Assembly: GCA_023445705.1 (NCBI GenBank)
Contig: JAEXKM010000477.1
Coordinates: forward strand, 1 to 14,868
Source of the DNA: Pseudomonadota bacterium
Lineage (GTDB): Bacteria > Pseudomonadota > Alphaproteobacteria > Caulobacterales > Caulobacteraceae
Length of the DNA: 14,868 bases
Direction of reading: 5' to 3'
In this document: one piece after another, positions 6,830 to 13,367 of the stretch
How positions within the stretch are numbered: the stretch's first letter is position 1
Layout of the letters: every line of letters starts with the position of its first letter
Program-made: the position numbers and the translations under genes
Notes under the pieces: model-generated
Seen by the model: only the letters and a program-made list of their open reading frames with translations
What the model was told of the DNA's origin: nothing
Databases searched by the model: none

Positions 6830-8371
6830 ATGAATGGCGCTGACGCCCTGATCGAGACCCTGGTGGCCAACGAGGTGACCGCCTGCTTCGCCAATCCGGG
6901 CACCAGCGAGATGCAGTTCGTGGCGGCGCTGGACCGCCAGCCGGCCATGCGGCCAGTGCTGTGCCTGTTCGAGGGCGTGGCGACGGGCGCGGCGGACGGT
7001 TACGGCCGCATGGCCGAGAAGCCGGCCTGCACCCTGCTGCATTTGGGTCCCGGCTACGGCAATGGCCTAGCCAACCTGCACAACGCGCGGCGCGCCTTCA
7101 CGCCGGTGGTCAATGTCGTGGGAGACCACGCGACCTATCACCGGCAGTACGACGCACCGTTGAATTCCGACATTCCCACCATTGTCGGACCGAACTCCCT
7201 ATGGGTGAAGTCGGCCGACAGCGCCGACACGGTCGCCGAACTGGCGGCGGAGGCGGTCACCGCCAGCTATGGCCCGCCCGGCGGTCCGGTCAGCCTGATC
7301 CTGCCCGCGGACTCCGCTTGGTTGGAAACGATGAAGGGCGTGGTCAAGGCGAAGGCGCCGGTGCGTGCGGCGCCCGCGGGCGCGACAGTCGACGCCGTGG
7401 CCAAGAAGGTGCGCGAAGCGGCAAAGCCGGTGATCCTGCTCGGCGGACAAGCGACCAGCGCCGCGGCCCTGGCGCAGGCCGCGCGCTTGGCGGCCGCCGG
7501 CGTGCGGGTGCTCTCCGACACCTTCATTGCGCGTCAGCCGCGCGGCGCAGGCGTCTTCCAGCCCGGCCGGATGCAGTACTTCGGCGAGGCGGCGCTGGCG
7601 GACCTGGAAGGGACGGACCTGATGGTGTTCGTCGGCACGGTGACGCCGGTGGCCTTCTTCGCCTATCCGAACCGGCCGAGCGTGCTGGTCCCCGAGGGTT
7701 GCGAAACCACGACCCTGGCCGAACGGTCGGAGGACTCCGTCGCTGCGCTGGCGGCCCTGGCCGATGCGCTGGGCGCCCCGGCGAGCGGGCCTGCTCAGTC
7801 CTACAAGGTGGCTGACGCTGCGCCCACCGGGCCGTTGACGCCGCAGTCGGCCGGCGTGTCGGTCGCTCGGCACCTGCCGGAAGGCGCGATCATCTGCGAT
7901 GACTCGGTGACCTCGGGCGGCGGCATCGCCGTGCCCTGCTCCACGGCAAAGGCGCACGACGTGCTGGCCCTGACCGGCGGCGCCATCGGCATCGGCGGCC
8001 CGCTGGCGATCGGCGCGGCCGTCGCCGCCCCCGGCCGCAAGGTGCTGTCGCTGAACGGCGACGGCTCTGCGATGTATACGGTGCAGAGCCTCTGGACGAT
8101 GGCGCGCGAGCAGCTCGACGTCACGGTGGTGGTCTTCGCCAACCACTCCTACCGGATCCTCAATATCGAGATGGGCCGGACCGGCTCGGGCAACCCCGGA
8201 CCGTCGGCCAGCAAGCTGCTGGACCTCGGCGATCCTAAGATTGACTGGGTGTCGGTGGCCAAGGGCCTGGGCGTGCCGGCGGTGCGCTGCGAGACCGCCG
8301 AGGATTTCGACGCCGCCTTCGCCCGGGCCATGGCGGAACCAGGTCCGAAGTTCATCGAAGCGGCGATCTAG
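6830..8371 (+). CDS. ThDP-dependent decarboxylase/lyase, acetolactate synthase- and benzoylformate decarboxylase-like
   Basis: This 513-residue thiamine-diphosphate enzyme has the three-domain layout of the acetolactate synthase/pyruvate decarboxylase superfamily. NPGTSE (22-27) and FEGVATGAADGYGR contain the cofactor-activating Glu48. LLHLGPGYGNG holds His71, which aligns with the catalytic His70 of benzoylformate decarboxylase; Thr25 aligns with its Ser26. The ThDP/Mg motif is NGDGSAMYTVQ followed 27 residues after the Asp by the Mg-binding Asn in FANHSY (the usual NN reads AN). The region where benzoylformate decarboxylase has His281 reads VAFFAYPN, so that histidine seems missing. Annotation pipelines usually call such proteins acetolactate synthase large subunit, but there is no small subunit gene nearby and I do not support a role in valine/isoleucine synthesis. 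The gene is coupled to the CoA ligase (TGACATG junction). The substrate is unknown. Confidence 0.87.
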   Translation: MNGADALIETLVANEVTACFANPGTSEMQFVAALDRQPAMRPVLCLFEGVATGAADGYGRMAEKPACTLLHLGPGYGNGLANLHNARRAFTPVVNVVGDHATYHRQYDAPLNSDIPTIVGPNSLWVKSADSADTVAELAAEAVTASYGPPGGPVSLILPADSAWLETMKGVVKAKAPVRAAPAGATVDAVAKKVREAAKPVILLGGQATSAAALAQAARLAAAGVRVLSDTFIARQPRGAGVFQPGRMQYFGEAALADLEGTDLMVFVGTVTPVAFFAYPNRPSVLVPEGCETTTLAERSEDSVAALAALADALGAPASGPAQSYKVADAAPTGPLTPQSAGVSVARHLPEGAIICDDSVTSGGGIAVPCSTAKAHDVLALTGGAIGIGGPLAIGAAVAAPGRKVLSLNGDGSAMYTVQSLWTMAREQLDVTVVVFANHSYRILNIEMGRTGSGNPGPSASKLLDLGDPKIDWVSVAKGLGVPAVRCETAEDFDAAFARAMAEPGPKFIEAAI

Positions 8372-8390
8372 GTCCCGCCGAAAGCGCCGC

Positions 8391-9320
8391 TCAGTGCTTG
8401 CCGCGGTCGCGGCCGAAGTTGGGCTCGGCGCTTTCCTGGCCTGCCGCGATGATGCCGCGGCGGATCTCCCGGGTGCGGGTGAAGAGGTCGAAGAGTTTGT
8501 CGGCCTCCCCCCAGCGGATGGCGCGGGACAGCGCCTGGAGGTCTTCGGTGAAGCGGCCGAGGATTTCCAGCACCGCGTCCTTGTTGGCCACGAAGACGTC
8601 GCGCCACATGGTCGGGTCTGAGGCGGCGATGCGGGTGAAGTCGCGGAAGCCGCCGGCGGAGTACTTCATCACCTCGGCCTGGGTCACCTCCTCCATGTCG
8701 GCGGCGGTGCCGACGATGTTGTAGGCGATGAGGTGGGGCAGGTGGCTGGTGACGGCCAGGACCAGGTCATGGTGCGTGGCGTCCATCTGCTCGACGTTGG
8801 CGCCGAGCGCGCGCCAGAACTCGGCCAGGCGGGCGGTGGCTTCCAGATAGGGCTCGTCGTCGCGCGGCTGCGGCGTCAGGATCACCCAGCGGTTCTGGAA
8901 GAGCTCGGCGAGGCCCGCATCAGGGCCTGAATGCTCGGTGCCGGCGATGGGGTGGCCGGGGATGACGAAGACGTTGTCAGGCAACGCCTTGGTCATGGCC
9001 TGGGCGACTGAGCCTTTCACCGAACCGACGTCCGTGATGGTCGCGCCGGGCTTCAGGGCGCTGGCAGCGGCCTCCGCGGCCGATCCCATGGCCAGGACCG
9101 GCACGGCCAGGACCACGAGGTCGGCGTCCTTCACCGCCTCGGCGATGTCCCCGGTGACCTCGTCGGCATAGCCGAGCTCGACGATCCGCCCGCGGTGCGC
9201 CTCGCTGGCGTCGGCGACGAAGACGTGGCCGACGGCGCCGGCCTCACGGGCTGCGCGGATCACGGATGAGCCGATCAGGCCGCAGCCGATCACCGCCATC
9301 CTCGGATAGATCACGCTCAT
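8391..9320 (-). CDS. tyrC: Prephenate/arogenate dehydrogenase (TyrC)
   Basis: This 309-residue NAD(P)-dependent enzyme oxidatively decarboxylates prephenate or arogenate, the tyrosine branch of the aromatic pathway. The Rossmann motif is GCGLIG (12-17). GHPIAGTEHSG (122-132) and TSHLPH (191-196), with the catalytic histidine, are hallmarks of the family, and YSAGGFRDFTRIA follows further on. There is no N-terminal chorismate mutase domain and no C-terminal ACT domain, so it is the monofunctional, probably feedback-insensitive form. The HisC gene ends 3 bases upstream, and the ribosome site AAGGG overlaps its end (about 9328-9332, minus strand), so the two are translationally coupled. In alphaproteobacteria such enzymes are often called cyclohexadienyl dehydrogenase because they accept both substrates; the sequence alone does not settle which is used. 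Confidence 0.95.
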   Translation of the reverse strand: MSVIYPRMAVIGCGLIGSSVIRAAREAGAVGHVFVADASEAHRGRIVELGYADEVTGDIAEAVKDADLVVLAVPVLAMGSAAEAAASALKPGATITDVGSVKGSVAQAMTKALPDNVFVIPGHPIAGTEHSGPDAGLAELFQNRWVILTPQPRDDEPYLEATARLAEFWRALGANVEQMDATHHDLVLAVTSHLPHLIAYNIVGTAADMEEVTQAEVMKYSAGGFRDFTRIAASDPTMWRDVFVANKDAVLEILGRFTEDLQALSRAIRWGEADKLFDLFTRTREIRRGIIAAGQESAEPNFGRDRGKH

Positions 9321-9323
9321 CGC

Positions 9324-10445
9324 TCAGCCCTTCATGAACTCGGCCAGCGCCTCGACCACGGCGCGGTTGTGCTCTTCCAGGCCGATGGTGATGCGCAGGT
9401 GGTTGGGCAGGCCGTAACCGGCCACGTAGCGGGTGATCAGGCCCCGCGCGCTGAGGAACGCGTCGGCCTCGCGCGCGGTCTTGCCCGGCGTGCTCGGGAA
9501 GCCGACCAGCACGAAGTTCGCCATCGAGGGCAGGGGCTCGAGGCCCAGCCCGCCGAGCTGTTGGGCCAGCCAGGGCCGCCACTGGTTCACGAGGTCGAGC
9601 GAGCGGCGCTGGAAGTCGTCGTCGCTCAGCGCGGCGATGGCGGCGAGCTGGGCGGGGATATTCACGTTGAACGGCAGGCGGATTCGGTCCACCGCGCCGG
9701 CCATTTCGGGCGGCATATAGGCCCAGCCGACCCGCAGGGCCGCCAGGCCGTGCAGCTTCGAGAAGGTCCGGGTGACAACGACGTTGTCGAACTCCCGCAC
9801 CATGGACATGCCGTCCTCGTAGGCCGGGTCGTCGCAGAACTCGGCGTAGGCGCCGTCCAGGCAGAGGACCACGCTGGGCGGCAAACCGGCGTGCAATCGG
9901 CGGATTTCCTGACGATTGTTCCAGGTTCCTGTCGGATTGGCCGGGTTGGCGACGAAGACGATCCGCGTGCGGGCGTCGACCAGCTTGAGCAATTCGTCGA
10001 CGTCGATGCGGTAGTTCGGCTCCGGCGCCATCCGGACCTCGGCCTGGCAGGCCCGCGCGCCGATCGCATAGGCGCCGAACCCGAACTCGCCCTGGACGAT
10101 GTTGTCGCCGGGCTCAAGGAAGGTCTGGTTGAGGAGTTGGAAGATCTCATCCGAGCCGCAGCCGAACAGCAGCCGGTCCGGCTCGAGCCCGTACTTCGTC
10201 GCGATCGCCTCGCGCAGCTCGTTCGAGCGGCCATCCGGATACATCTGCAACTTGTCGAAGGCGGTGGCGAAGGCCTCGCGCGCCTTGGGGCTGGAGCCCA
10301 GGATGTTCTCGTTGGCCGAGAGCTTCAGCGGATGCTCGACGCCTTCGACCTTCGACTTACCCGGCACATAGGGCGCGATGTCGAGAATGCCCGGTTTCGG
10401 AACCGGACGGGAGGCGGCGGAGCGATCGGTGAGCAATTCGGACAT
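9324..10445 (-). CDS. hisC: Histidinol-phosphate/aromatic aminotransferase (HisC)
   Basis: This is a 373-residue fold-type I PLP aminotransferase of the HisC family. LSANENILG (42-50) is the family N-terminal motif. NPANPTGT (167-174) binds the cofactor, LDGAYAEF (197-204) holds Asp198 and Tyr200, and Lys230 in TFSKLHGLAALRVGW forms the Schiff base, with Arg238 contacting phosphate. The C-terminal LRITIG contains the substrate-carboxylate arginine. HisC converts imidazole acetol-phosphate to histidinol phosphate, but family members next to tyrC commonly act on prephenate, phenylpyruvate or 4-hydroxyphenylpyruvate. Its position between chorismate mutase (32-base gap) and tyrC (3-base gap) argues for an aromatic role here, possibly dual with histidine synthesis. 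The alternative is that it is the sole HisC of the cell; the rest of the genome would show that. Confidence 0.93.
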   Translation of the reverse strand: MSELLTDRSAASRPVPKPGILDIAPYVPGKSKVEGVEHPLKLSANENILGSSPKAREAFATAFDKLQMYPDGRSNELREAIATKYGLEPDRLLFGCGSDEIFQLLNQTFLEPGDNIVQGEFGFGAYAIGARACQAEVRMAPEPNYRIDVDELLKLVDARTRIVFVANPANPTGTWNNRQEIRRLHAGLPPSVVLCLDGAYAEFCDDPAYEDGMSMVREFDNVVVTRTFSKLHGLAALRVGWAYMPPEMAGAVDRIRLPFNVNIPAQLAAIAALSDDDFQRRSLDLVNQWRPWLAQQLGGLGLEPLPSMANFVLVGFPSTPGKTAREADAFLSARGLITRYVAGYGLPNHLRITIGLEEHNRAVVEALAEFMKG

Positions 10446-10477
10446 GGGTCTCGGCAGCGAGGAAAAGCGCGGCCGTC

Positions 10478-11278
10478 TTACACGTCCATCGGCGCTGGCG
10501 CAGCCCCGATGACGCCGGTCAGGCGGCCGGGCGCACGGGCCAGGCGCTCGTCATTGACCTGGTAGAAGCCAAGCAGGCCAAACAGCTTCAGCCCGCCGGC
10601 CTCGGCGATCATGTCGCCGGCGACGCCGTCGCGGCCGAGGGCTTCCTCGACCGATTGCGCCGGTCCCGGAGCGTCTGTGACCCAGTAGGTGATGTCGGCG
10701 CCGGTCGGTTCGACCTCGAGCTGGGCGACAGCCAAGGCCGAGAGCGGTCCCCAGGCGGTAAGGCAGGGCAGGGCGGCGAAGACCTTGAGCTGCGGATCGA
10801 CCAACAGGCGGCCCCACCACGGGGTGTCCGAGGAGAGGGCGAGGATCGCCACGCCGCCGGGCGTCTTGGCCGCAGCGAGCGCCTCCTCGGGCTTGGCGAC
10901 CTGGCGCAGCGACGGGGCCGCGCCGAAGCGCATGCGCGCGCCTTCGACGGCGCGGCCGGAATCGCGGCCTCCGAACACGCTGAGATGGAACGGGCCTTGT
11001 CGCGAGAGGCTGTCGCCGATCAGTTCGCGCCAGATGCGGACCACCAGGCTGGGCCTGGCGGCCTTGCGATCCTTGGCGATCAGGCTGCGCAGGAGTTGGG
11101 CTTCGCGGCCGGGGCGCAGGGCGAACTTGTCGCCGTCGCCAGCCGCAGCCTTGGCGGCGGCGACCTGAACCGCGAGACCGGCGCGCTCGTCCACCAGCGT
11201 CAGGAGTTGCGCGTCGATCGCGTCGATGCGCGCACGGACGGCCTCCAGGCTGGGCGGCGCGGTCTTGGGATCGGCCAT
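10478..11278 (-). CDS. Chorismate mutase (AroQ type) with extended C-terminal domain
   Basis: This 266-residue protein has an N-terminal AroQ chorismate mutase domain (about 8-96), which rearranges chorismate to prephenate. Aligned by eye with E. coli PheA, the active-site residues are present: Arg15, Arg32, Lys43, Arg58, Glu59, Ser90 and Gln94. The Asp48 position is Arg55. The remaining 170 residues (about 97-266) contain GPFHLSVFGG, DTPWWGRLL and a C-terminal GFYQV. They have the size and rough pattern of a periplasmic-binding or prephenate dehydratase-like fold, but I see neither the dehydratase TRF motif nor the ACT-domain ESRP motif. So it is probably not a working dehydratase. The start at 11278 (GGGGGA upstream) is preferred over an in-frame ATG at 11473, because the extra 65 residues do not resemble the family. 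It is the first gene of the minus-strand operon with hisC and tyrC. Confidence 0.9.
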   Translation of the reverse strand: MADPKTAPPSLEAVRARIDAIDAQLLTLVDERAGLAVQVAAAKAAAGDGDKFALRPGREAQLLRSLIAKDRKAARPSLVVRIWRELIGDSLSRQGPFHLSVFGGRDSGRAVEGARMRFGAAPSLRQVAKPEEALAAAKTPGGVAILALSSDTPWWGRLLVDPQLKVFAALPCLTAWGPLSALAVAQLEVEPTGADITYWVTDAPGPAQSVEEALGRDGVAGDMIAEAGGLKLFGLLGFYQVNDERLARAPGRLTGVIGAAPAPMDV

Positions 11279-11472
11279 TCTGTCCCCCGAAAACGAAGCT
11301 TCGGCGCTTAGGTCATTGCGGCTCCCGGTGCAATAGGCCCCTTGGCCGCAAAAAAGTTGCACCAGAAACCGGTTTGGCGGCGAACCTATGCAGAAGGTCC
11401 TGTTCGGGGCGGACTGGACCGCCATCACGCCCTGTGCGAGCACTCGTTGCAGCGAGAGCGTGGAGGGGGCCA
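11279..11472. promoter_or_regulatory. Divergent intergenic region, chorismate mutase / M24 peptidase
   Basis: These 194 bases separate two divergent genes and should contain both promoters. I could not pick convincing -35/-10 pairs. The rightward gene has a strong ribosome site, GGAGGGGG (11462-11469). The leftward one has GGGGGA (11283-11288, minus). The region contains the inverted repeat listed separately and the palindrome CGAAGCTTCG (11294-11303) in the leftward leader. I looked for an attenuator-type leader peptide rich in Phe/Tyr/Trp codons and found none. Confidence 0.4.
11327..11363. repeat. 7-bp inverted repeat with nested GGCC hairpin
   Basis: GGTGCAA (11327-11333) is repeated in inverted form as TTGCACC (11357-11363), 23 bases apart. 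Between them GGCC-CCTT-GGCC (11336-11347) can form a smaller hairpin, followed by a six-A run. The location between divergent start codons suits an operator for a dimeric regulator serving the aromatic operon, the peptidase or both. No specific regulator family is recognised. Confidence 0.4.
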
Positions 11473-12720
11473 ATGCGCGCGGATCGACGACTGTTCCTTC
11501 AAGCGGCGGGCGCCGCCGGCCTCAGCGCGGCGATGGCCGGGCCGGCCTTCGCCCAGGCCGAGGGGCTGACCAGCCTCACGCAGAACGCCCAGCCGATCGG
11601 TCAGGCCGAACTGCTGGCTCGGATCGCCAGGGCCCAGGACCTGATGAGGGCCAATGGCATGTCGGCCCTGGTGATCGAGCCCGGCGCGTCCCTGACCTAT
11701 TTCACCGGCGTCCGCTGGTGGCGGAGCGAACGGGTGACGGCGGCGATTATCCCGGTCGAGGGCGAGATCCTGATTATCACGCCGCACTTCGAGGAGCCCT
11801 CCGTCCGTGAGAGCCTGGCCGTGCCGGCGCAGATCCGGGTCTGGCAGGAGGACGAGGACCCCGCGGGCCCGGTCGCCGATTGGCTGCGCGGGCGCAAGCT
11901 CGACCGAGGCGCGATCGGGGTGGAGGAGACGGTGCGTTTCTTCGTGACCGATGGCTTGGCGAAGAAGCTGCCAGAGGCCCGTTTCGTCGCCGGCGCGCCG
12001 GTTGTGCGCGGGTGTCGCATGATCAAGTCGCCGGCCGAGATCGCGCTGATGCAGTTGGCGGCGGACGTGACGCTAGGGGCCTACCGCTTCACCCATTCGA
12101 AGATCGAGCGGGGGATGACGCCATCCGACATCGGGGCGCTGATGGACCGGGCGACCATCGCGCTGGGCGGGCGGCCGGAGTTCAACCTCATCCTGCTGGG
12201 CGAGGCGAGCGCCTATCCGCACGGCTCGGACAAGCCGCAGGCCGTCCGGGACGGCGAGGTGGTGCTGATGGACTGCGGCTGCACGGTCGAGGGATATCAG
12301 TCGGACATCTCCCGCACCTTCGTCTTCGGAGAGCCGAACGCCCTGCAACGCAAGGTCTGGAACCAAGTGGCGCGGGGCCAGCAGATCGCCTTCGAGACGG
12401 CGCGGGTGGGGACGCCCGCCGGGGCGGTCGACGACGCCGTGCGTCGCCACTACGAGCGCCTGGGATATGGCCCGCGCTACGCGTTGCCCGGCCTCTCGCA
12501 CCGCACTGGGCACGGGATCGGCCTGGACGGGCACGAGCCGGTGAACTTCGTCCACGGCGAGGCCACCCGCCTGGCGCCCGGCATGTGCTTCTCCAACGAA
12601 CCGGGCCTCTATCTGCCCGGCCAGTTCGGCGTGAGGCTGGAGGACTGCCTCCACATGACCGACAAGGGGCCGAGATGGTTCTCCGAACCGCCGGCCTCCA
12701 TCGATGCGCCCTTCCGCTGA
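11473..12720 (+). CDS. Tat-exported M24 metallopeptidase (Xaa-Pro aminopeptidase/dipeptidase-like)
   Basis: This is a 415-residue M24B-type peptidase. The N-terminus contains DRRLFLQ followed by an alanine-rich hydrophobic stretch and PAFAQ, a twin-arginine signal cleaved near residue 28, so the folded metalloenzyme is predicted to be exported to the periplasm. An N-terminal creatinase-like domain (about 40-175) precedes the pita-bread catalytic domain. All five metal ligands are visible: Asp267 (MDCG), Asp278 (SDISRTF), His347 (TGHGIG), Glu376 (SNEPG) and Glu390 (RLED). His343 and His354 fit the substrate-binding histidines. Related enzymes cleave Xaa-Pro bonds at peptide ends; some relatives act on other amides. 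The start at 11473 is preferred over one 99 bases upstream (11374) because it gives the Tat signal and follows GGAGGGGG at 6-base spacing. The DJ-1 gene follows 68 bases on. Confidence 0.93.
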   Translation: MRADRRLFLQAAGAAGLSAAMAGPAFAQAEGLTSLTQNAQPIGQAELLARIARAQDLMRANGMSALVIEPGASLTYFTGVRWWRSERVTAAIIPVEGEILIITPHFEEPSVRESLAVPAQIRVWQEDEDPAGPVADWLRGRKLDRGAIGVEETVRFFVTDGLAKKLPEARFVAGAPVVRGCRMIKSPAEIALMQLAADVTLGAYRFTHSKIERGMTPSDIGALMDRATIALGGRPEFNLILLGEASAYPHGSDKPQAVRDGEVVLMDCGCTVEGYQSDISRTFVFGEPNALQRKVWNQVARGQQIAFETARVGTPAGAVDDAVRRHYERLGYGPRYALPGLSHRTGHGIGLDGHEPVNFVHGEATRLAPGMCFSNEPGLYLPGQFGVRLEDCLHMTDKGPRWFSEPPASIDAPFR

Positions 12721-12727
12721 CGAGCTG

Positions 12728-12758
12728 CTGACAGGTTTGGGACCGAACGAGTTATAGT
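12728..12758 (+). promoter_or_regulatory. Possible sigma-70-like promoter before the DJ-1/PfpI gene
   Basis: CTGACA (12728-12733) and TATAGT (12753-12758) are 19 bases apart (18 if TTATAG is taken as the -10). The predicted leader would be about 24 bases long and carries the ribosome site AGGAGG (12778-12783), 5 bases before the ATG. The spacing is slightly long, so this is a weak call. It would let the DJ-1 gene be expressed apart from the upstream peptidase. Confidence 0.3.
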
Positions 12759-12788
12759 CTGAGCGCCTGGCAATCGCAGGAGGCGCCC

Positions 12789-13367
12789 ATGGGCAAGCAT
12801 TTCGCCTTCGTCCTGATCGACGACTTCGCGGATTGGGAGCACGCGAGGCTGAGCGCGGCGGTCCGCACCTATTTCGCGGGGCGGGTCTCGTTTCACACGC
12901 CCGGCGGCCAGACGGTCACGTCGATGGGCGGCATGCGGTTCGCATCCGATCATGCGATCGAAGATCTGCAGCCGGACGACTATGACGCCTTGGCCGTCAT
13001 CGGTTCGGCGGGCTGGATCGAAGGCGACGCGCCCGACATCTCGGCCGTCCTGCGCGCCGCCGACGAGGCCGGCAAGGTGGTGGGCGCGATCTGCGCTGGC
13101 ACCCTGGCCGTCGGCCGATCAGGGCTGCTCGACAGCCGCCGTCACACCTCGAACGAGCCGGGCTTCCTCGAGGCCAAGGCGGCCGGCTACGCAGGCGGGG
13201 CGCTCTATGTCGACACGCCGTGCGCGGTGCGCGACGGCACGCTGGTCACCGCCGCCGGCTCCGCGCCCGTCACCTTCGCGATCGAGATGCTGACCGCGCT
13301 CTATCCCGGGCGCGCAGAGGCCCTGCAGGGCTTCAAGGATCTCTGCGGCCGGGAGTTCGCGGCTTAG
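12789..13367 (+). CDS. DJ-1/PfpI (ThiJ) family protein
   Basis: A 192-residue cytoplasmic protein of the DJ-1/PfpI glutamine-amidotransferase-like fold. The nucleophile elbow GAICAGT places the reactive cysteine at Cys102, Glu17 (DWEH) is the acidic residue that lowers its pKa, and His119 follows in SRRHTSN. VIGSAGWIEGD is the oxyanion-side loop. Family members include stress chaperones, glyoxalase III/deglycase-type enzymes, isonitrile hydratases and peptidases; the subgroup with ICAGTLAVGRSGLL is usually annotated only as a DJ-1/PfpI or type 1 glutamine amidotransferase-like protein. The start is fixed by AGGAGG 5 bases upstream. The stop codon overlaps that of the convergent DUF2125 gene. 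No precise reaction can be assigned from the sequence. Confidence 0.92.
   Translation: MGKHFAFVLIDDFADWEHARLSAAVRTYFAGRVSFHTPGGQTVTSMGGMRFASDHAIEDLQPDDYDALAVIGSAGWIEGDAPDISAVLRAADEAGKVVGAICAGTLAVGRSGLLDSRRHTSNEPGFLEAKAAGYAGGALYVDTPCAVRDGTLVTAAGSAPVTFAIEMLTALYPGRAEALQGFKDLCGREFAA

Noticed and set aside
9369..10565. A 398-codon rightward open frame opposite hisC.
   Set aside because: Long antisense frames are expected in GC-rich genes. The product resembles no family and the minus-strand HisC has all its motifs.
11374..11472. A 33-residue N-terminal extension of the M24 peptidase.
   Set aside because: The Tat signal begins at 11473 directly after GGAGGGGG; the upstream codons are Arg/Ala/Gly-rich and would mask it.
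11279..11473. A 65-residue N-terminal extension of the chorismate mutase, and a possible aromatic attenuator leader peptide in the same stretch.
   Set aside because: The extension resembles no AroQ protein and the ATG at 11278 begins the normal domain. No run of Phe, Tyr or Trp codons followed by terminator/antiterminator stems is visible.
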